From: Hydractinia symbiolongicarpus
Lineage: Eukaryota; Cnidaria; Hydrozoa; Anthoathecata; Hydractiniidae
Assembly: GCF_029227915.1 (NCBI RefSeq)
Contig: NC_079885.1
Coordinates: 20,721,001-20,781,000 of the forward strand
Direction: 5' to 3'
DNA: 60,000 nt
The translations under genes were made by a program, and so were the position numbers. Each line of letters opens with the position of its first letter. The stretch's first letter is position 1. This document shows positions 41,201-48,500 of this stretch, piece by piece. The notes beneath the pieces are model-generated. The model was not told the DNA's origin, did not search any database, and worked only from the letters and a program-made list of their open reading frames with translations.

Positions 41201-43261
41201 CTTTTGTTATGATCGACCAACATGGTTTATTTACACATAACTTTACTCCCACAAAATAATACTGCGCTGCATACTGCACTATTTCAGTTTTCACGTCACA
41301 TTTTTGTTGTGATTTCAGCTTAGTGAGTTAAACAAAGAAAACATACGACAGCGAGCTCTATTGGACCGTCAAAGTTTAAGCAGGAAGGTAACCAGTTCAC
41401 TGAATTTGTTTGCTCACAGGATTCGCTTTAATTTTTATCCAACTTTAATAAACACTTAGCATTATTAAAAGCCTGGATTTGCAGAGAGAAGTGTTAAAGT
41501 CTTCTCGCGAGTAACTGTTTCTCGACATTTACTAAAGCTAAATTTACACTAAAAACCTAGCTCTCTGCAGCACAGGACCTCAACGCATGACCTTTGCGTT
41601 TTTGTTCACAAGAAATCTTAAAATGTGAAGTTAACTTATGGCTTAGATTTATAACCTAATGTGTTTGTTTTGTGCAGTGTGTATTTTACTTATTGTTCAT
41701 TTCGTTATATTCAAGTTCAGGTTGCCACAGTTTTTTTCTTATTTTGTGTTTCTGTGTAGAGTTTACACGCGCAATTGAAATCGAAAGAAAACGATATTGA
41801 ACTGTTACGTGAAGATTTGAACAAAAGTTTACAAGAAAGAAATTTAGCGGTATGGTGTTACATTTGATTGGCTAGTTTGGGAAATTCAAATGAATTGATT
41901 GGTTCACGATTCGTTACAATAAAAATTTGTGTTGCGAGATACAGCCATTTTCCACAGAGTAAATATAGGGATATAAGAAATAAATTTGTCAAGTATAAAA
42001 TGTATAAAAAATATTTGTACCAAGCCTGGGCTCAAAAATAGTTCATACGCTGACTAAGTTCAAATTTATCTATATTATTGGAAGTGACTAATGATAAAAT
42101 GATGAGTTTGTTTCTTTGTCTTTTCGCATTATATTATAACATTTTTGCATGCTTATTTGGCACAGGTGGAAGTCAAACCGAGAAGGATGCCTCCGCTGGC
42201 TAAACCAGATAATGTGAGTCAAAGTCCAAGCTATTGTTTATTCATTACTTTGTTCAAATTTTCGGCTAGTGGAAATCCTGTTCAAATTGTCGATTTTTCT
42301 CTTCAACCAAAACATAGACAAATTTCCGTACTTAACGTAGGATTTAAATATAAATTTGTTAAATACAGTTATCTCCTGACAACTCGAACCTCCAAGGGAT
42401 CGATGAAAATAATTCGACTTATCGAATGTTCGAGTGAAACGAAGCTCGTATTTAGTCTAAAATGAGGTTATAGTTCATTGGGATATTAAAATCTAAACAC
42501 ATTAGATTTATCTATCTTTTTCGAGTAAAAAGTTCGAGTTCTCCGAAGAAATTAGCTTCAGGGGATAAGGGGGACGAGAAATGGGTCGAGATAACGAATG
42601 TTCGACTTATCCGAGGTGTGAATTAAATTAGAGGTTTTTATAAGAAAATTTTAACGAAAGTACAAGGGACCGAGAAGAATGACTCGGGATAATGAAAGTT
42701 GGAGTTATTCGATGCGTGAGTCACTGTACTAAATTTACGGTGGCATAAATACAGTTCGTTGGCGACTAATGTTGCTATAGTAGCCCAAGAGCTTGGTTAT
42801 CAAATTTGTAATTAAGAAAATTACAAATTAAATTGGATGCAAATTAGATTTTGATGATGGCATTATGGAGTTTAATATTTCCCAATTAGCACTGTTATTA
42901 TTCCATAATTAGCCGTGTGAAATTGATATATTACCCAGGATACCTTTCGTATGTTTTTTATTTGTTTGTTTGTTTGACAAATAGATATCTGCGTTATTGA
43001 ACCAAGAATTGGAAAGAGCAGGAGCGTCTTCTGAAGATGCATTAGATAAATCGTACTGGATTAATCGAGTTGGGGAGGTTAGTGTTCCAAACCAGTTAAT
43101 TGTAAGGTTTGGGTTGTTTCGGCTACCGTTTATTTGTTTGAGTTCCGGCTGCCGGTAAATATTTGCAATGTTTTTGTCTCTCTTAGCTTTCTGTTCAACT
43201 ACAACAGAGCAGTGATTATTGGACGAGGAAATTAAACGCCTTCACGTACGAAAATACATAA
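3858..43261 (+). CDS. Giant modular coiled-coil protein, 64 coding exons
   Basis: I assembled this gene by following consensus GT/AG sites and unbroken frame; it gives 6288 nt of coding sequence and about 2095 residues. No enzymatic, membrane or signal-peptide region is visible. The composition is rich in E, K, Q, L, N and S, with hydrophobic residues at a/d heptad spacing, so a long parallel coiled-coil rod is expected. It begins MDDQEEGQSDHEELTKLLRG and ends WTRKLNAFTYENT. Exons 8-52 are all phase 0-0; 26 exons of the gene are exactly 84 nt (28 residues). Rods of this kind usually act as centrosomal, ciliary, Golgi or cytoskeletal scaffolds, but I cannot assign an orthologue. AATAAA at 43587-43592 is a plausible poly(A) signal. 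Introns carry several transposons and a nested gene. Exact exon edges are predictions; the overall model is well supported because the frame never breaks. Confidence 0.85.
5336..5700 (-). repeat. tRNA-derived SINE-like repeat (antisense)
   Basis: Read on the minus strand, 5690-5625 resembles a tRNA head. A box-B-like sequence GTGTTCAATCCC lies at 5645-5634, and a weak box A lies about 40 nt before it. The remainder down to about 5340 is a GC-richer tail (GGGCCCGTGCTC, AACCCGGGGC on the plus strand) unlike the surrounding AT-rich intron. This fits a SINE inserted antisense in intron 3. The limits are approximate and no target duplication was found. Confidence 0.4.
7663..10815 (+). mobile_element. 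APE-type non-LTR retrotransposon (LINE), near full length, inactivated
   Basis: The 5' part (from 7860) encodes an AP-endonuclease-like region (NVGTLRGRAGEVVEMLE, then GGVGIFVAEKW, VYAPQCG, GGDYNGHFG). Next come a linker and a reverse transcriptase with GFLPGRGTTDAIF (about 9532), FVDLEKAFDRVP (about 9629) and the catalytic YADD box (about 9901). The C terminus continues to RGRPRKTWQ and DLTQSRSDWKRVI. It ends with a poly(A) run at 10804-10815. The 5' limit, about 7663, is judged from the change of base composition. The element occupies the intron between exons 5 and 6 of the coiled-coil gene, in the same orientation. The layout resembles RTE-like elements, but the clade is uncertain. Confidence 0.85.
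7860..10785 (+). pseudogene. LINE endonuclease-reverse transcriptase ORF, broken
   Basis: The polyprotein frame starts near ATGGCTAGTGGAAATG at 7860 and runs in one frame to about 9425. It then shifts by one base in a run of A residues around 9420-9428 and continues in the new frame to a stop at 10783-10785. In-frame stops interrupt it near 7944, 8439, 8781, 9709 and 10114. Endonuclease, RT and C-terminal motifs are otherwise recognisable, and the YADD catalytic pair is intact, so decay is moderate. The product would have nicked DNA and copied its own RNA at the target; in this state it cannot be made. Confidence 0.85.
10918..11774 (+). CDS. Coiled-coil gene, exons 6-7
   Basis: Exon coordinates: 10918-11090 and 11497-11774. 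Exon 6 enters in phase 2 and leaves in phase 1 (…GTAAAAA|gtaaca). Exon 7 completes the codon and ends in phase 0 (GAAAAG|gtatac). Exon 7 encodes 92 residues of dense E/K/Q/L helix such as FEEAEHHLEEEMNKKQHLID, the first long stretch of rod. Exon 6 begins only about 100 bp after the poly(A) tail of the LINE, so the insertion came close to the acceptor (TTTTACAG) without destroying it. Confidence 0.8.
11895..11966 (+). repeat. Solo fragment of the LINE 3' end
   Basis: About 70 bp here matches 10671-10740 of the upstream LINE, including the stretch coding for DLTQSRSDWKR. The fragment has no poly(A) tail and no other LINE sequence around it. It lies in the next intron of the coiled-coil gene, about 1.2 kb past its source-like copy. 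It is probably an independent, truncated relic or a local gene-conversion or duplication patch. Confidence 0.75.
12926..16565 (+). CDS. Coiled-coil gene, exons 8-18
   Basis: Exon coordinates: 12926-13000, 13136-13219, 13407-13532, 13612-13677, 13816-13899, 13979-14041, 14464-14547, 15018-15101, 15792-15866, 16033-16116, 16503-16565. All are phase 0-0. Lengths in residues are 25, 28, 42, 22, 28, 21, 28, 28, 25, 28, 21. Most start with a hydrophobic residue at heptad position a and end on E, K, Q or R. Exon 12 (IERKDREIRLLQGNL…) is a clear example with I1, I8, L11, L15. The 25- and 22-residue exons correspond to three heptads plus a stutter (+4) or a skip (+1), discontinuities that coiled coils tolerate. 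Confidence 0.85.
16566..17886 (+). other. Intron 18, nothing recognised
   Basis: This 1.3-kb intron is AT-rich and contains no open frame, tandem repeat or transposon end that I can recognise. It separates exon 18 (ending GAAAAG|gttagc) from exon 19 (TAATTTAG|CTCCAT). Confidence 0.5.
17887..21821 (+). CDS. Coiled-coil gene, exons 19-27
   Basis: Exon coordinates: 17887-17970, 18053-18136, 18361-18528, 19194-19289, 19612-19695, 20061-20144, 20515-20598, 21409-21597, 21759-21821. All are phase 0-0. Lengths in residues are 28, 28, 56, 32, 28, 28, 28, 63, 21. Exon 21 looks like two fused 28-residue units. Exon 26 is exactly nine heptads. Typical unit openings are LHGKEKMIIDLEAVI (exon 19) and LSSKDRKIAMLEDQV (exon 23), which share K/D or K/E at positions 4-5, Ile at 8 and Leu at 11. 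Introns at 18529-19193 and 20599-21408 hold no feature that I recognise. Confidence 0.85.
21822..23258 (+). other. Intron 27, part before the nested gene
   Basis: AT-rich intron sequence with scattered short open frames and no convincing exon. Around 22558-22710 the phrase GTTGTACAACTGTTGTAG and relatives recur, possibly a worn dispersed repeat. The stretch ends at the TATA box of the nested actinoporin-like gene. Confidence 0.4.
23259..23293 (+). promoter_or_regulatory. TATA box and initiator of the nested gene
   Basis: TATAAATA at 23259-23266 is followed by TCAGTTC at 23287-23293, a good arthropod/metazoan-type initiator. Its A (23289) lies 30 bp from the first T of the TATA box, which is the canonical spacing. 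A strong splice donor (AAAG|gtgagt, exon end 23328) follows 40 nt later. The nested gene therefore appears to have its own core promoter and a short non-coding first exon (about 23289-23328), with an intron at 23329-23486. Confidence 0.6.
23490..24230 (+). CDS. Secreted actinoporin-like pore-forming protein (nested gene)
   Basis: A 246-residue single-exon protein. Residues 1-17 form a signal peptide. Residues 18-28 are a short charged propeptide ending in KERKKR, a furin-type processing site. The predicted mature N terminus (29-56) is a hydrophobic, Gly/Ala-rich segment suited to the membrane-inserting helix of actinoporins. Residues 59-168 carry the family's beta-sandwich signature, notably PG (98-99), TGTYV (114-118), SAPYSFDFHSNW (134-145) and KMYY (165-168). 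This fits the membrane-binding aromatic cluster. Actinoporins bind sphingomyelin membranes and oligomerise into pores. Unusual points are six cysteines (82, 120, 151, 158, 189, 194), an RGD at 190-192 and about 75 extra C-terminal residues. The ATG lies 3 nt after a splice acceptor (TTTTCAG, 23480-23486). It is on the same strand as, and inside, intron 27 of the coiled-coil gene. The reading frame is intact. Confidence 0.78.
   Translation: MKFYAVLVLCLVGSTACRENDPKERKKRIIDAALAPIIGGAIVAGASLTGTTVAGLKSPSYTVSVSGSIENYSKWSIHLRQCQMASGYMNVPMRTIIPGYREGWASHKTGNTATGTYVRCTFQANNDLIHIMYSAPYSFDFHSNWLGVAICPKNNGECKSMTADKMYYRKSSFVSLKEYYRSISHLRQCRGDFCFTGIMGTSHKPEIDIRIYPRSYDNLSSAVQDSSAKDRWSKGDYDGFINGIKD
24649..24906 (+). 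repeat. 16-bp minisatellite
   Basis: About 16 tandem copies of a 16-bp unit (CATCATGTGGTGTATA and close variants). Copies differ mainly by GTG/TTT/GCA exchanges in the TATA part. The unit has no stop in any forward phase, so all three forward frames stay open and give Cys/Tyr/Val-rich repetitive products; these are not genes. The array lies in intron 27, about 420 bp after the nested gene's stop. Confidence 0.9.
24907..27243 (+). other. Intron 27, part after the nested gene
   Basis: Mostly AT-rich sequence without a credible gene. A minus-strand frame of 109 codons at 26092-26421 has no recognisable domain. Its 5' flank (26090-26190) contains phrases like AAACGCC and GCGTTTATT that also occur near 37440-37800, suggesting a shared worn repeat. 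Nothing else was identified. Confidence 0.4.
27244..27523 (+). repeat. 56-bp tandem repeat, five near-identical copies
   Basis: A 56-bp unit starting AACATATCAAAATTTATTAT begins at 27244, 27300, 27356, 27412 and 27468. The copies look identical or nearly so, implying recent expansion. No spacers separate them, so this is a plain satellite-type array. It lies about 230 bp before exon 28 of the coiled-coil gene. Confidence 0.95.
27756..30316 (+). CDS. Coiled-coil gene, exons 28-34
   Basis: Exon coordinates: 27756-27830, 27982-28065, 28454-28537, 28877-28951, 29513-29617, 29744-29806, 30233-30316. All are phase 0-0. Lengths in residues are 25, 28, 28, 25, 35, 21, 28. Exon 29 (ENELQLKISSLEVTIAELEE…) is typical rod. 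Exon 34 contains three cysteines (KKVCVIDELEKSCCDYSV), which could support interchain disulfides or simply be tolerated. Donors are strong (GAT CGT|gtgagt, TTTAAG|gtgagt). A SINE-like repeat occupies the intron before exon 34. Confidence 0.85.
29951..30176 (+). repeat. tRNA-derived SINE
   Basis: A tRNA-like head starts near 29955. It has a box A (TGGTGTAGTGG, 29965-29975) and a box B (GGTTCCAGTCCC, 30008-30019) at tRNA-like spacing, followed by CACTCCGGCG. An unrelated body of about 140 bp extends to near 30176. This is the arrangement of a Pol III SINE. It sits in intron 33, sense to the host gene. The head is too diverged to be a working tRNA gene. Confidence 0.6.
30421..30865 (+). repeat. 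Truncated pogo-like MITE copy 1
   Basis: This segment is rich in TTCGA/TCGAA phrases: CGAATGTTCGAG, then TTTAGTCTAAAA, and near the end TTATAAGAAAGTGTTAATGAAAGT and GAGTTATCCGG. It aligns in the same order with the element at 42366-42726. The outermost 5' end seems to be missing. It has no coding capacity. Confidence 0.55.
30983..31381 (+). CDS. Coiled-coil gene, exon 35 (largest exon)
   Basis: This 399-nt exon encodes 133 residues, exactly 19 heptads, and is phase 0-0. The acceptor is CAACTCTTAG and the donor GAGAAG|gtattc. The translation runs from IKTHAENATILKNE to NEEKTKAHEK and is strongly charged rod with regular Leu spacing. It equals 4.75 of the 28-residue units, so it may have formed by intron loss between units of mixed length. 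CpG-containing codons (ACG, TCG, CGA) are visibly more common than in exons 1-34. Confidence 0.88.
31533..33938 (+). CDS. Coiled-coil gene, exons 36-43
   Basis: Exon coordinates: 31533-31607, 31730-31813, 32310-32393, 32574-32657, 32849-32932, 33167-33250, 33494-33577, 33855-33938. All are phase 0-0; after the 25-residue exon 36 there are seven consecutive exons of exactly 84 nt. They start with N, N, F, T, L, N and I and end with E, E, E, Q, E, Q and E. This is the cleanest display of the 28-residue module. Intron 37 carries a TGCC/TGTC microsatellite. Confidence 0.88.
32163..32215 (+). repeat. (TGCC/TGTC)n microsatellite
   Basis: A run of CTGT/CTGC tetranucleotides inside intron 37 of the coiled-coil gene. 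Looser copies of CTGTCTGG extend to about 32270. Open frames crossing it are repeat artefacts. Confidence 0.9.
33939..35001 (+). other. Intron 43, nothing certain
   Basis: A 1.06-kb intron. Two overlapping plus-strand frames of 87-88 codons cross 34522-34792, but neither shows a domain, splice logic or codon pattern that I trust. The 3' end carries two tandem splice acceptors (see findings). Confidence 0.4.
35002..38696 (+). CDS. Coiled-coil gene, exons 44-52
   Basis: Exon coordinates: 35002-35169, 35756-35839, 36127-36210, 36512-36595, 36909-36992, 37256-37423, 37840-37923, 38226-38393, 38634-38696. All are phase 0-0. Lengths in residues are 56, 28, 28, 28, 28, 56, 28, 56, 21, every one a multiple of seven. 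The three 56-residue exons read as fused pairs of units. Exon 47 opens IASKDGELRVLKADL and exon 48 INRSNDQISRLQKEV, matching the module seen far upstream. Confidence 0.87.
36643..36864 (+). repeat. 22-bp minisatellite
   Basis: About ten tandem copies of a 22-bp unit (GTTTATTCACGGGAGTATTC and TC) with scattered substitutions; one copy is a base longer. It lies in intron 47, just after exon 47. Confidence 0.9.
39143..41190 (+). CDS. Coiled-coil gene, exons 53-59
   Basis: Exon coordinates: 39143-39252, 39594-39626, 39704-39745, 39995-40056, 40299-40330, 40597-40667, 41088-41190. The phase-0 regularity stops here: junctions are phase 2, 2, 2, 1, 0, 2 and 0, and the exons are small (33 nt for exon 54, 32 nt for exon 57). 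Joined, they read WVKEQRHGNDRIASKMSKQN and onward, still charged helix. Exon 58 (KQTSHSAHNQAVTQQLKTRV) is less regular and may be a hinge. Because the small exons rely on short windows, their edges are less certain than in exons 8-52. Confidence 0.7.
39796..39955 (+). repeat. (GTTT)n and (GTT)n simple repeats
   Basis: Runs of TTTG and TTG units fill most of the intron before exon 56. A smaller GTTT/GTT run occurs at 39320-39360. Cys/Val/Leu-rich open frames here are artefacts of the repeats. Confidence 0.9.
40711..41080 (+). repeat. 24-bp minisatellite made of splice-site-like units
   Basis: About 15 tandem copies of a 24-bp unit (CATGTTTTCTTGTTGTATGT plus CAGC). It fills nearly all of intron 58. 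Each unit contains a pyrimidine tract, GTATGT and TGTCAG. The last, diverged unit (CATGTTTTCTTTGTAG) supplies the acceptor of exon 59. On the minus strand the array reads as an eight-residue repeat (MADIQQEN); this is not considered a gene. Confidence 0.92.
41319..43261 (+). CDS. Coiled-coil gene, exons 60-64 and stop
   Basis: Exon coordinates: 41319-41387, 41760-41849, 42166-42213, 42985-43077, 43187-43261 (TAA at 43259-43261). All junctions are phase 0. Exon 62 (VEVKPRRMPPLAKPDN) is proline- and arginine-rich and clearly not coiled coil. Exons 63-64 give a compact tail ending near YWINRVGELSVQLQQSSDYW, possibly a conserved C-terminal motif. A pogo-like MITE lies in the intron before exon 63. 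Confidence 0.75.
42366..42726 (+). mobile_element. Pogo/Tc1-like MITE, copy 2
   Basis: A 361-bp element with imperfect terminal inverted repeats starting CAGT (left CAGTTATCTCC, right end reverse-complemented CAGTGACTCACG). It is flanked on both sides by TA (42364-42365, 42727-42728), the hallmark of Tc1/mariner/pogo insertion. The interior is full of TTCGA and TCGAA. It shares its order of motifs with 30421-30865 and has no coding capacity. Confidence 0.6.
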
Positions 43262-43600
43262 AAGTGACCGTTATTTGTGCACCTAGGGTGTTTGTCATAT
43301 TCCATCTTATTACGCTCGCAGTATTGTCACAGCTGACGAAGAAGATAACTTCCAAAAAGACATTTTTATACATGTATTTTAGTATATGTATTTTTTAAGG
43401 TTTTATCCGGCTTTATTTGTAATGTATTTCTTCTTAAAAAGCTTTAAATACCCATCGTTAAATATTTTTGCATACGTAAGATAATTATGTAGCTATTTTT
43501 ATGATAATTGTGCTTTTAAATTATTGAAAAGAAATTTCTATTTTATTTGTATATAGATATGTCTACTTAGTTTCATCCCGTGCAAAAATAAAAAGTACGG
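43262..43600 (+). other. 3' UTR of the coiled-coil gene, poly(A) signal at 43587
   Basis: Sequence after the TAA is AT-rich with no further open frame. AATAAA at 43587-43592 is the first canonical hexamer and is the likely poly(A) signal, giving a 3' UTR of about 340 nt. A second AATAAA lies near 43830. Confidence 0.5.
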
Positions 43601-43700
43601 AATGGGCGAAAGGAAGATTTCTTCTGCTTGTTTTTATGAAAAAAGAGAATTGACAACGAAGTTTTCCTTAACCCTTTTTTTATCCCATTCAAAAATCCAT

Positions 43701-43982
43701 GGAAAGCCTTAATCCACCAGGAATTTGATCACGTGCTTTGTAAAACAGGGCGATGTTAAATGTCAACAAATATGGATGGCAACTTCTTAAAGTGTAATAC
43801 ACATAGGAAAGTGAAAGTCTTGGTTTTCAATAAAGAAAGCTGTTTTATAATCTCATTTCCTAGTTATTTGGATTAATGAGAAATATGAAGTTTCGATTCC
43901 GTCAACTGGTAAATCTGTCTAATCGAGTTTGGATTAATGAGAAATTGGTTGTGATTCCACTCTCGTTGGATTAAGGCTTTCC
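43701..43982. repeat. MITE-like element with 16-bp perfect inverted repeats
   Basis: GGAAAGCCTTAATCCA at 43701-43716 recurs as its exact reverse complement at 43967-43982. Inside, GTTTGGATTAATGAGAAAT-like phrases occur twice (about 43868 and 43928). No coding capacity. No clear target-site duplication was seen. Confidence 0.55.
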
Positions 43983-44158
43983 TTTCTAAAAAGTCACACT
44001 CAACAAAGAAATAATTTCAGCGAGTGTGACCACGCCATGTAAAGTTTTTAGATAATATTTAATTTATATCCAGCGCTGAATTTTTAAACGCAATAATATA
44101 TATGAATTTGTTTTAAAACTTGTTTTTCTTCATCTTTTCACATAAGTATGCTGTGTGA

Positions 44159-44233
44159 TAGCCAGGATCTCCCCTAGCTACACTTCTTCAAGCCTTTGTG
44201 AAGAGGTATAGCGAGGGAGAGGTTTCCTGGCTA
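44159..44233. repeat. Imperfect hairpin, about 33-bp arms
   Basis: TAGCCAGGATCTCCCCTAGC and what follows to 44193 is matched by the reverse complement of 44197-44233 with a few mismatches and a 2-3 nt indel. The loop is tiny. It could be a foldback MITE or an intergenic structured element. No gene adjoins it. Confidence 0.5.
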
Positions 44234-44989
44234 GCTGTGCAAGTACATTTACCTCGAAAATATAAAATACAGAATATTGATGTCTTAAGAGCAACAGACG
44301 TAACATTACTTGCTCTAGGGGTATAAGAAAAAAAGATTTAGAGACAGAAAAACCAGTGTGCCCACTGCTGAAAACGCCCTACTGGGAGAGCAATTAAACC
44401 GGGTAAGCTTTTTTTCCCAGCGAGAATGTGTCTTGATCGTCTTCACAGGGGGAAACAGGAACAGTATAAAAAATAATTTGTTTTACTTTCTGTTGTTAAT
44501 TTCTTACTATTTCTAATTTAATCGTCACTGTCAACGTTTGTTCCAGCTAATTAATCATTTCAAAGTAACGCAAAAGAAAATGTGTTGTGTTTTTAGAATT
44601 TTTTGTTTCAATTTGCGAACAAAACAAAGCCTGAGAATCCGGCTGAGGCGAGATTGCTTGGTCAGTAATAAACGTGCTGCTTCTAAGTTTATCCTCCACA
44701 AAATATCTTTTGTTGACAAAATTTTGAAGATTTAGTTTTAAAAAATAACAATCTTTCTTTCATAAAACATAAAATTTACTAGCCGTTATTTCAAAAACGA
44801 TACCCGTACGTTTGTTTTTATAATCAACGTAAATTTAGGGGCCACAGGCCTTAGGCTGCCGAGGTAAGAGGTCCTTTCTGACTTTTATTTGCTCTGCTCA
44901 ATTGGCCGACAAGATACTTGTGAACCCTACCTTGATTATATGAGACGTAATTGTCAGTATTTTTAGGCTACCGAGACTCCTGGAAAACA

Positions 44990-45070
44990 GGTTGCATTTA
45001 TTTTCGACCCCAGAGCTCTTTAGATAAACCTATCTTAAAAACAGCTCTGGGGACGAGAATGGGTTGCATT
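44990..45070. mobile_element. 63-bp mini-MITE with 9-bp flanking direct repeat
   Basis: CCCCAGAGCT at 45008-45017 and AGCTCTGGGG at 45043-45052 are the perfect inner parts of longer inverted ends (TTTTCGACCCCAGAGCT; right end reverse-complemented TTCTCGTCCCCAGAGCT). The element 44999-45061 is flanked by GGTTGCATT on both sides (44990-44998, 45062-45070). That size of duplication fits a hAT-type insertion (8 bp, with one base of chance or end ambiguity). Confidence 0.6.
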
Positions 45071-45264
45071 GTGACCCTGAGTTACGAGTATTTAAATGTA
45101 GACTACTAGATTCTTTAGAGAAAACTACTGCAATGGGACTTGTTTTTGTTTATTCATCCTGAATTTCTTTCCCGGTCCCTCCGTTTAGGAGTCAGGCGCA
45201 AAGTTCATTCTTCGAACCTTGGGGCTTTACATATCAATCACTTGCCTCTTTGTTCTTTTTTCAG

Positions 45265-45570
45265 ATGCAGTCCCGTGGACCTTGCGTCTGATATCTCCCT
45301 TAGCTTTTCAATGTACTTTACTGTGGAGATGTATGTACCTATTTTATCATGGATTTTTAATCTTGTTTTATTTTGTATTTTAGACCTGAAGATGTTCAAA
45401 TTATATATCAAAATAATTTAGTTCATATAGCATTAATGCCACTATGTTTTTACCAAAACATCTGTATTTTTTGTTTTTTGGTTTTTGGTTTCACTTCCGT
45501 GAAGCGTGATGCAAAAAAAAATCCTGACAATCACTTATCTTTATGTACAAAATTAAAGCTCCAAGATTAA
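45265..45570 (+). pseudogene. Possible two-exon coding remnant
   Basis: After a good acceptor (TTCTTTTTTCAG, ending 45264) an open stretch at 45265-45330 leads to a GTATGT donor. A 53-nt intron with a TATTTTAG acceptor precedes a second open stretch, 45384-45570, ending in TAA. The frames join in phase 2 and would read PVDLASDISLSFSMYFTVE and then PEDVQIIYQNNLVHIALM. The join is suggestive, but no upstream exon was found and the family is not recognised. It may be a gene relic, a transposon fragment or chance. Confidence 0.22.
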
Positions 45571-45618
45571 ACTTTCATCTCTTTGCCACTGTTGTAACAA
45601 CTTCTTGTGCTTTTTTAC

Positions 45619-45812
45619 AAGTAACTTTACGAGACACCCAAATTTACGACACATGTAAGATTACGACACATGTAACTTTGCAGCACACGTAAATGCAACT
45701 TACGTAACTTTACGACACATGTGACTTTACGATACATGTAACTTTACAACACATGTAACTTTGCAGAACACGTAAATGCAACATACGTAACTTTACGATA
45801 CATCTAACTGTG
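45619..45812 (+). repeat. Tandem repeat of about 18 bp with a longer-period duplication
   Basis: Copies of ACGACACATGTAACTTT and variants follow one another. A longer block containing TTTGCA(G/A)CACGTAAATGCAAC occurs twice (about 45677 and 45762), so the array also has a roughly 85-bp higher-order period. It lies upstream of the small membrane-protein gene. Confidence 0.8.
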
Positions 45813-46177
45813 CAAATTTGTAGTTAGATTTTTTTTGAGCTTCGCGCGTATTGCCCATTGTCTTGTCCAGACATTGTCTTGTTAGCCAAAGATTTTTTTT
45901 ATCACGAAGTTTTCTCTGTTGATTAATATTAATTTGCAAATTGTTCTTCAGCCTGTTCTTGCCAATTTTTTTAAACATTCAGCTACACTTATGTATATAA
46001 CTGTGATCGGAAAAGATAATATTTCTTAATTAGTTTTATTAAGTACTTCTCGACCAATAGTAGTCGAAGATGAGATTGACACAGCCTCGGTTATTGACCT
46101 TTTAGCCACGTGGTACATTTTAATTAAAAACAAAGTTCGTTCAAGCGTGCTGTGAAAGATTGTGTTGTAGTGTAGAG

Positions 46178-46744
46178 ATGGAAAGACTCGTGTATAAATT
46201 AAATGTTTTCCAAGTACTTCTTTCTTTGTTTACAATATTAACCGCCATTTTATACGAAACAGCAGTGTCTTCTGAAGAATCCAATGATGTTACGCCAACC
46301 AGTTTGCGTGTGGGGATTTTAATGAATTTTTTCTTGCTTGTAAACGCTACACTTGGGATAAATAGAAACATTCAAAATAAGAAAAACTACTTTGCTGTTA
46401 AATGTTGTTTTGATGTATGGCTTATATGTTGGTGGTGTGTTGGTTTACGAAATAATTTTGAATATGTGACAAATTATATAAATTCTGCTGACCAGTCTTA
46501 TCGAGTTCACAGCCTTCCTATCTCTTACAAAGTTTCATCATGGGACATCTTAAGCGAGGACATGCAATGGAGATGTCGAATTTTTTTTCTGTTTTACAGT
46601 TTTTCGGTTTGTCAACTTATCGTATTAGTGCTATCTGTTTTTTGTTTTATTATTGCATCCGTGCGAGGGAATGATTGTATTAAATCGAACAGAGGGAGTA
46701 TAAAAACGCTTAATAACAATGACACAGCGAAAAATGGTTTCTAA
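46178..46744 (+). CDS. Predicted four-TM membrane protein, orphan
   Basis: A single-exon frame of 188 residues with ATG at 46178 (MERLVYKLNV). Four hydrophobic segments are visible at about residues 11-30, 46-61, 71-90 and 135-161. A loop of about 45 residues (91-134) lies between TM3 and TM4, and a polar 25-residue tail follows. Cysteines cluster in TM3 (CCFDVWLICWWC) and TM4. No tetraspanin CCG motif or claudin WGLWCC-type signature is present, so I do not assign it to a family. The C-terminal tail is hydrophilic (KSNRGSIKTLNNNDTAKNGF). It is isolated, about 2.9 kb after the coiled-coil gene and on the same strand, with no clear TATA box. The length and amphipathic organisation make chance unlikely. 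Confidence 0.6.
   Translation: MERLVYKLNVFQVLLSLFTILTAILYETAVSSEESNDVTPTSLRVGILMNFFLLVNATLGINRNIQNKKNYFAVKCCFDVWLICWWCVGLRNNFEYVTNYINSADQSYRVHSLPISYKVSSWDILSEDMQWRCRIFFLFYSFSVCQLIVLVLSVFCFIIASVRGNDCIKSNRGSIKTLNNNDTAKNGF

Positions 46745-48500
<1,756 letters not shown>

Noticed and set aside
46160-46177. Upstream extension of the four-TM protein
   Set aside because: The extension would begin with TTG; ATG at 46178 is the first normal start.
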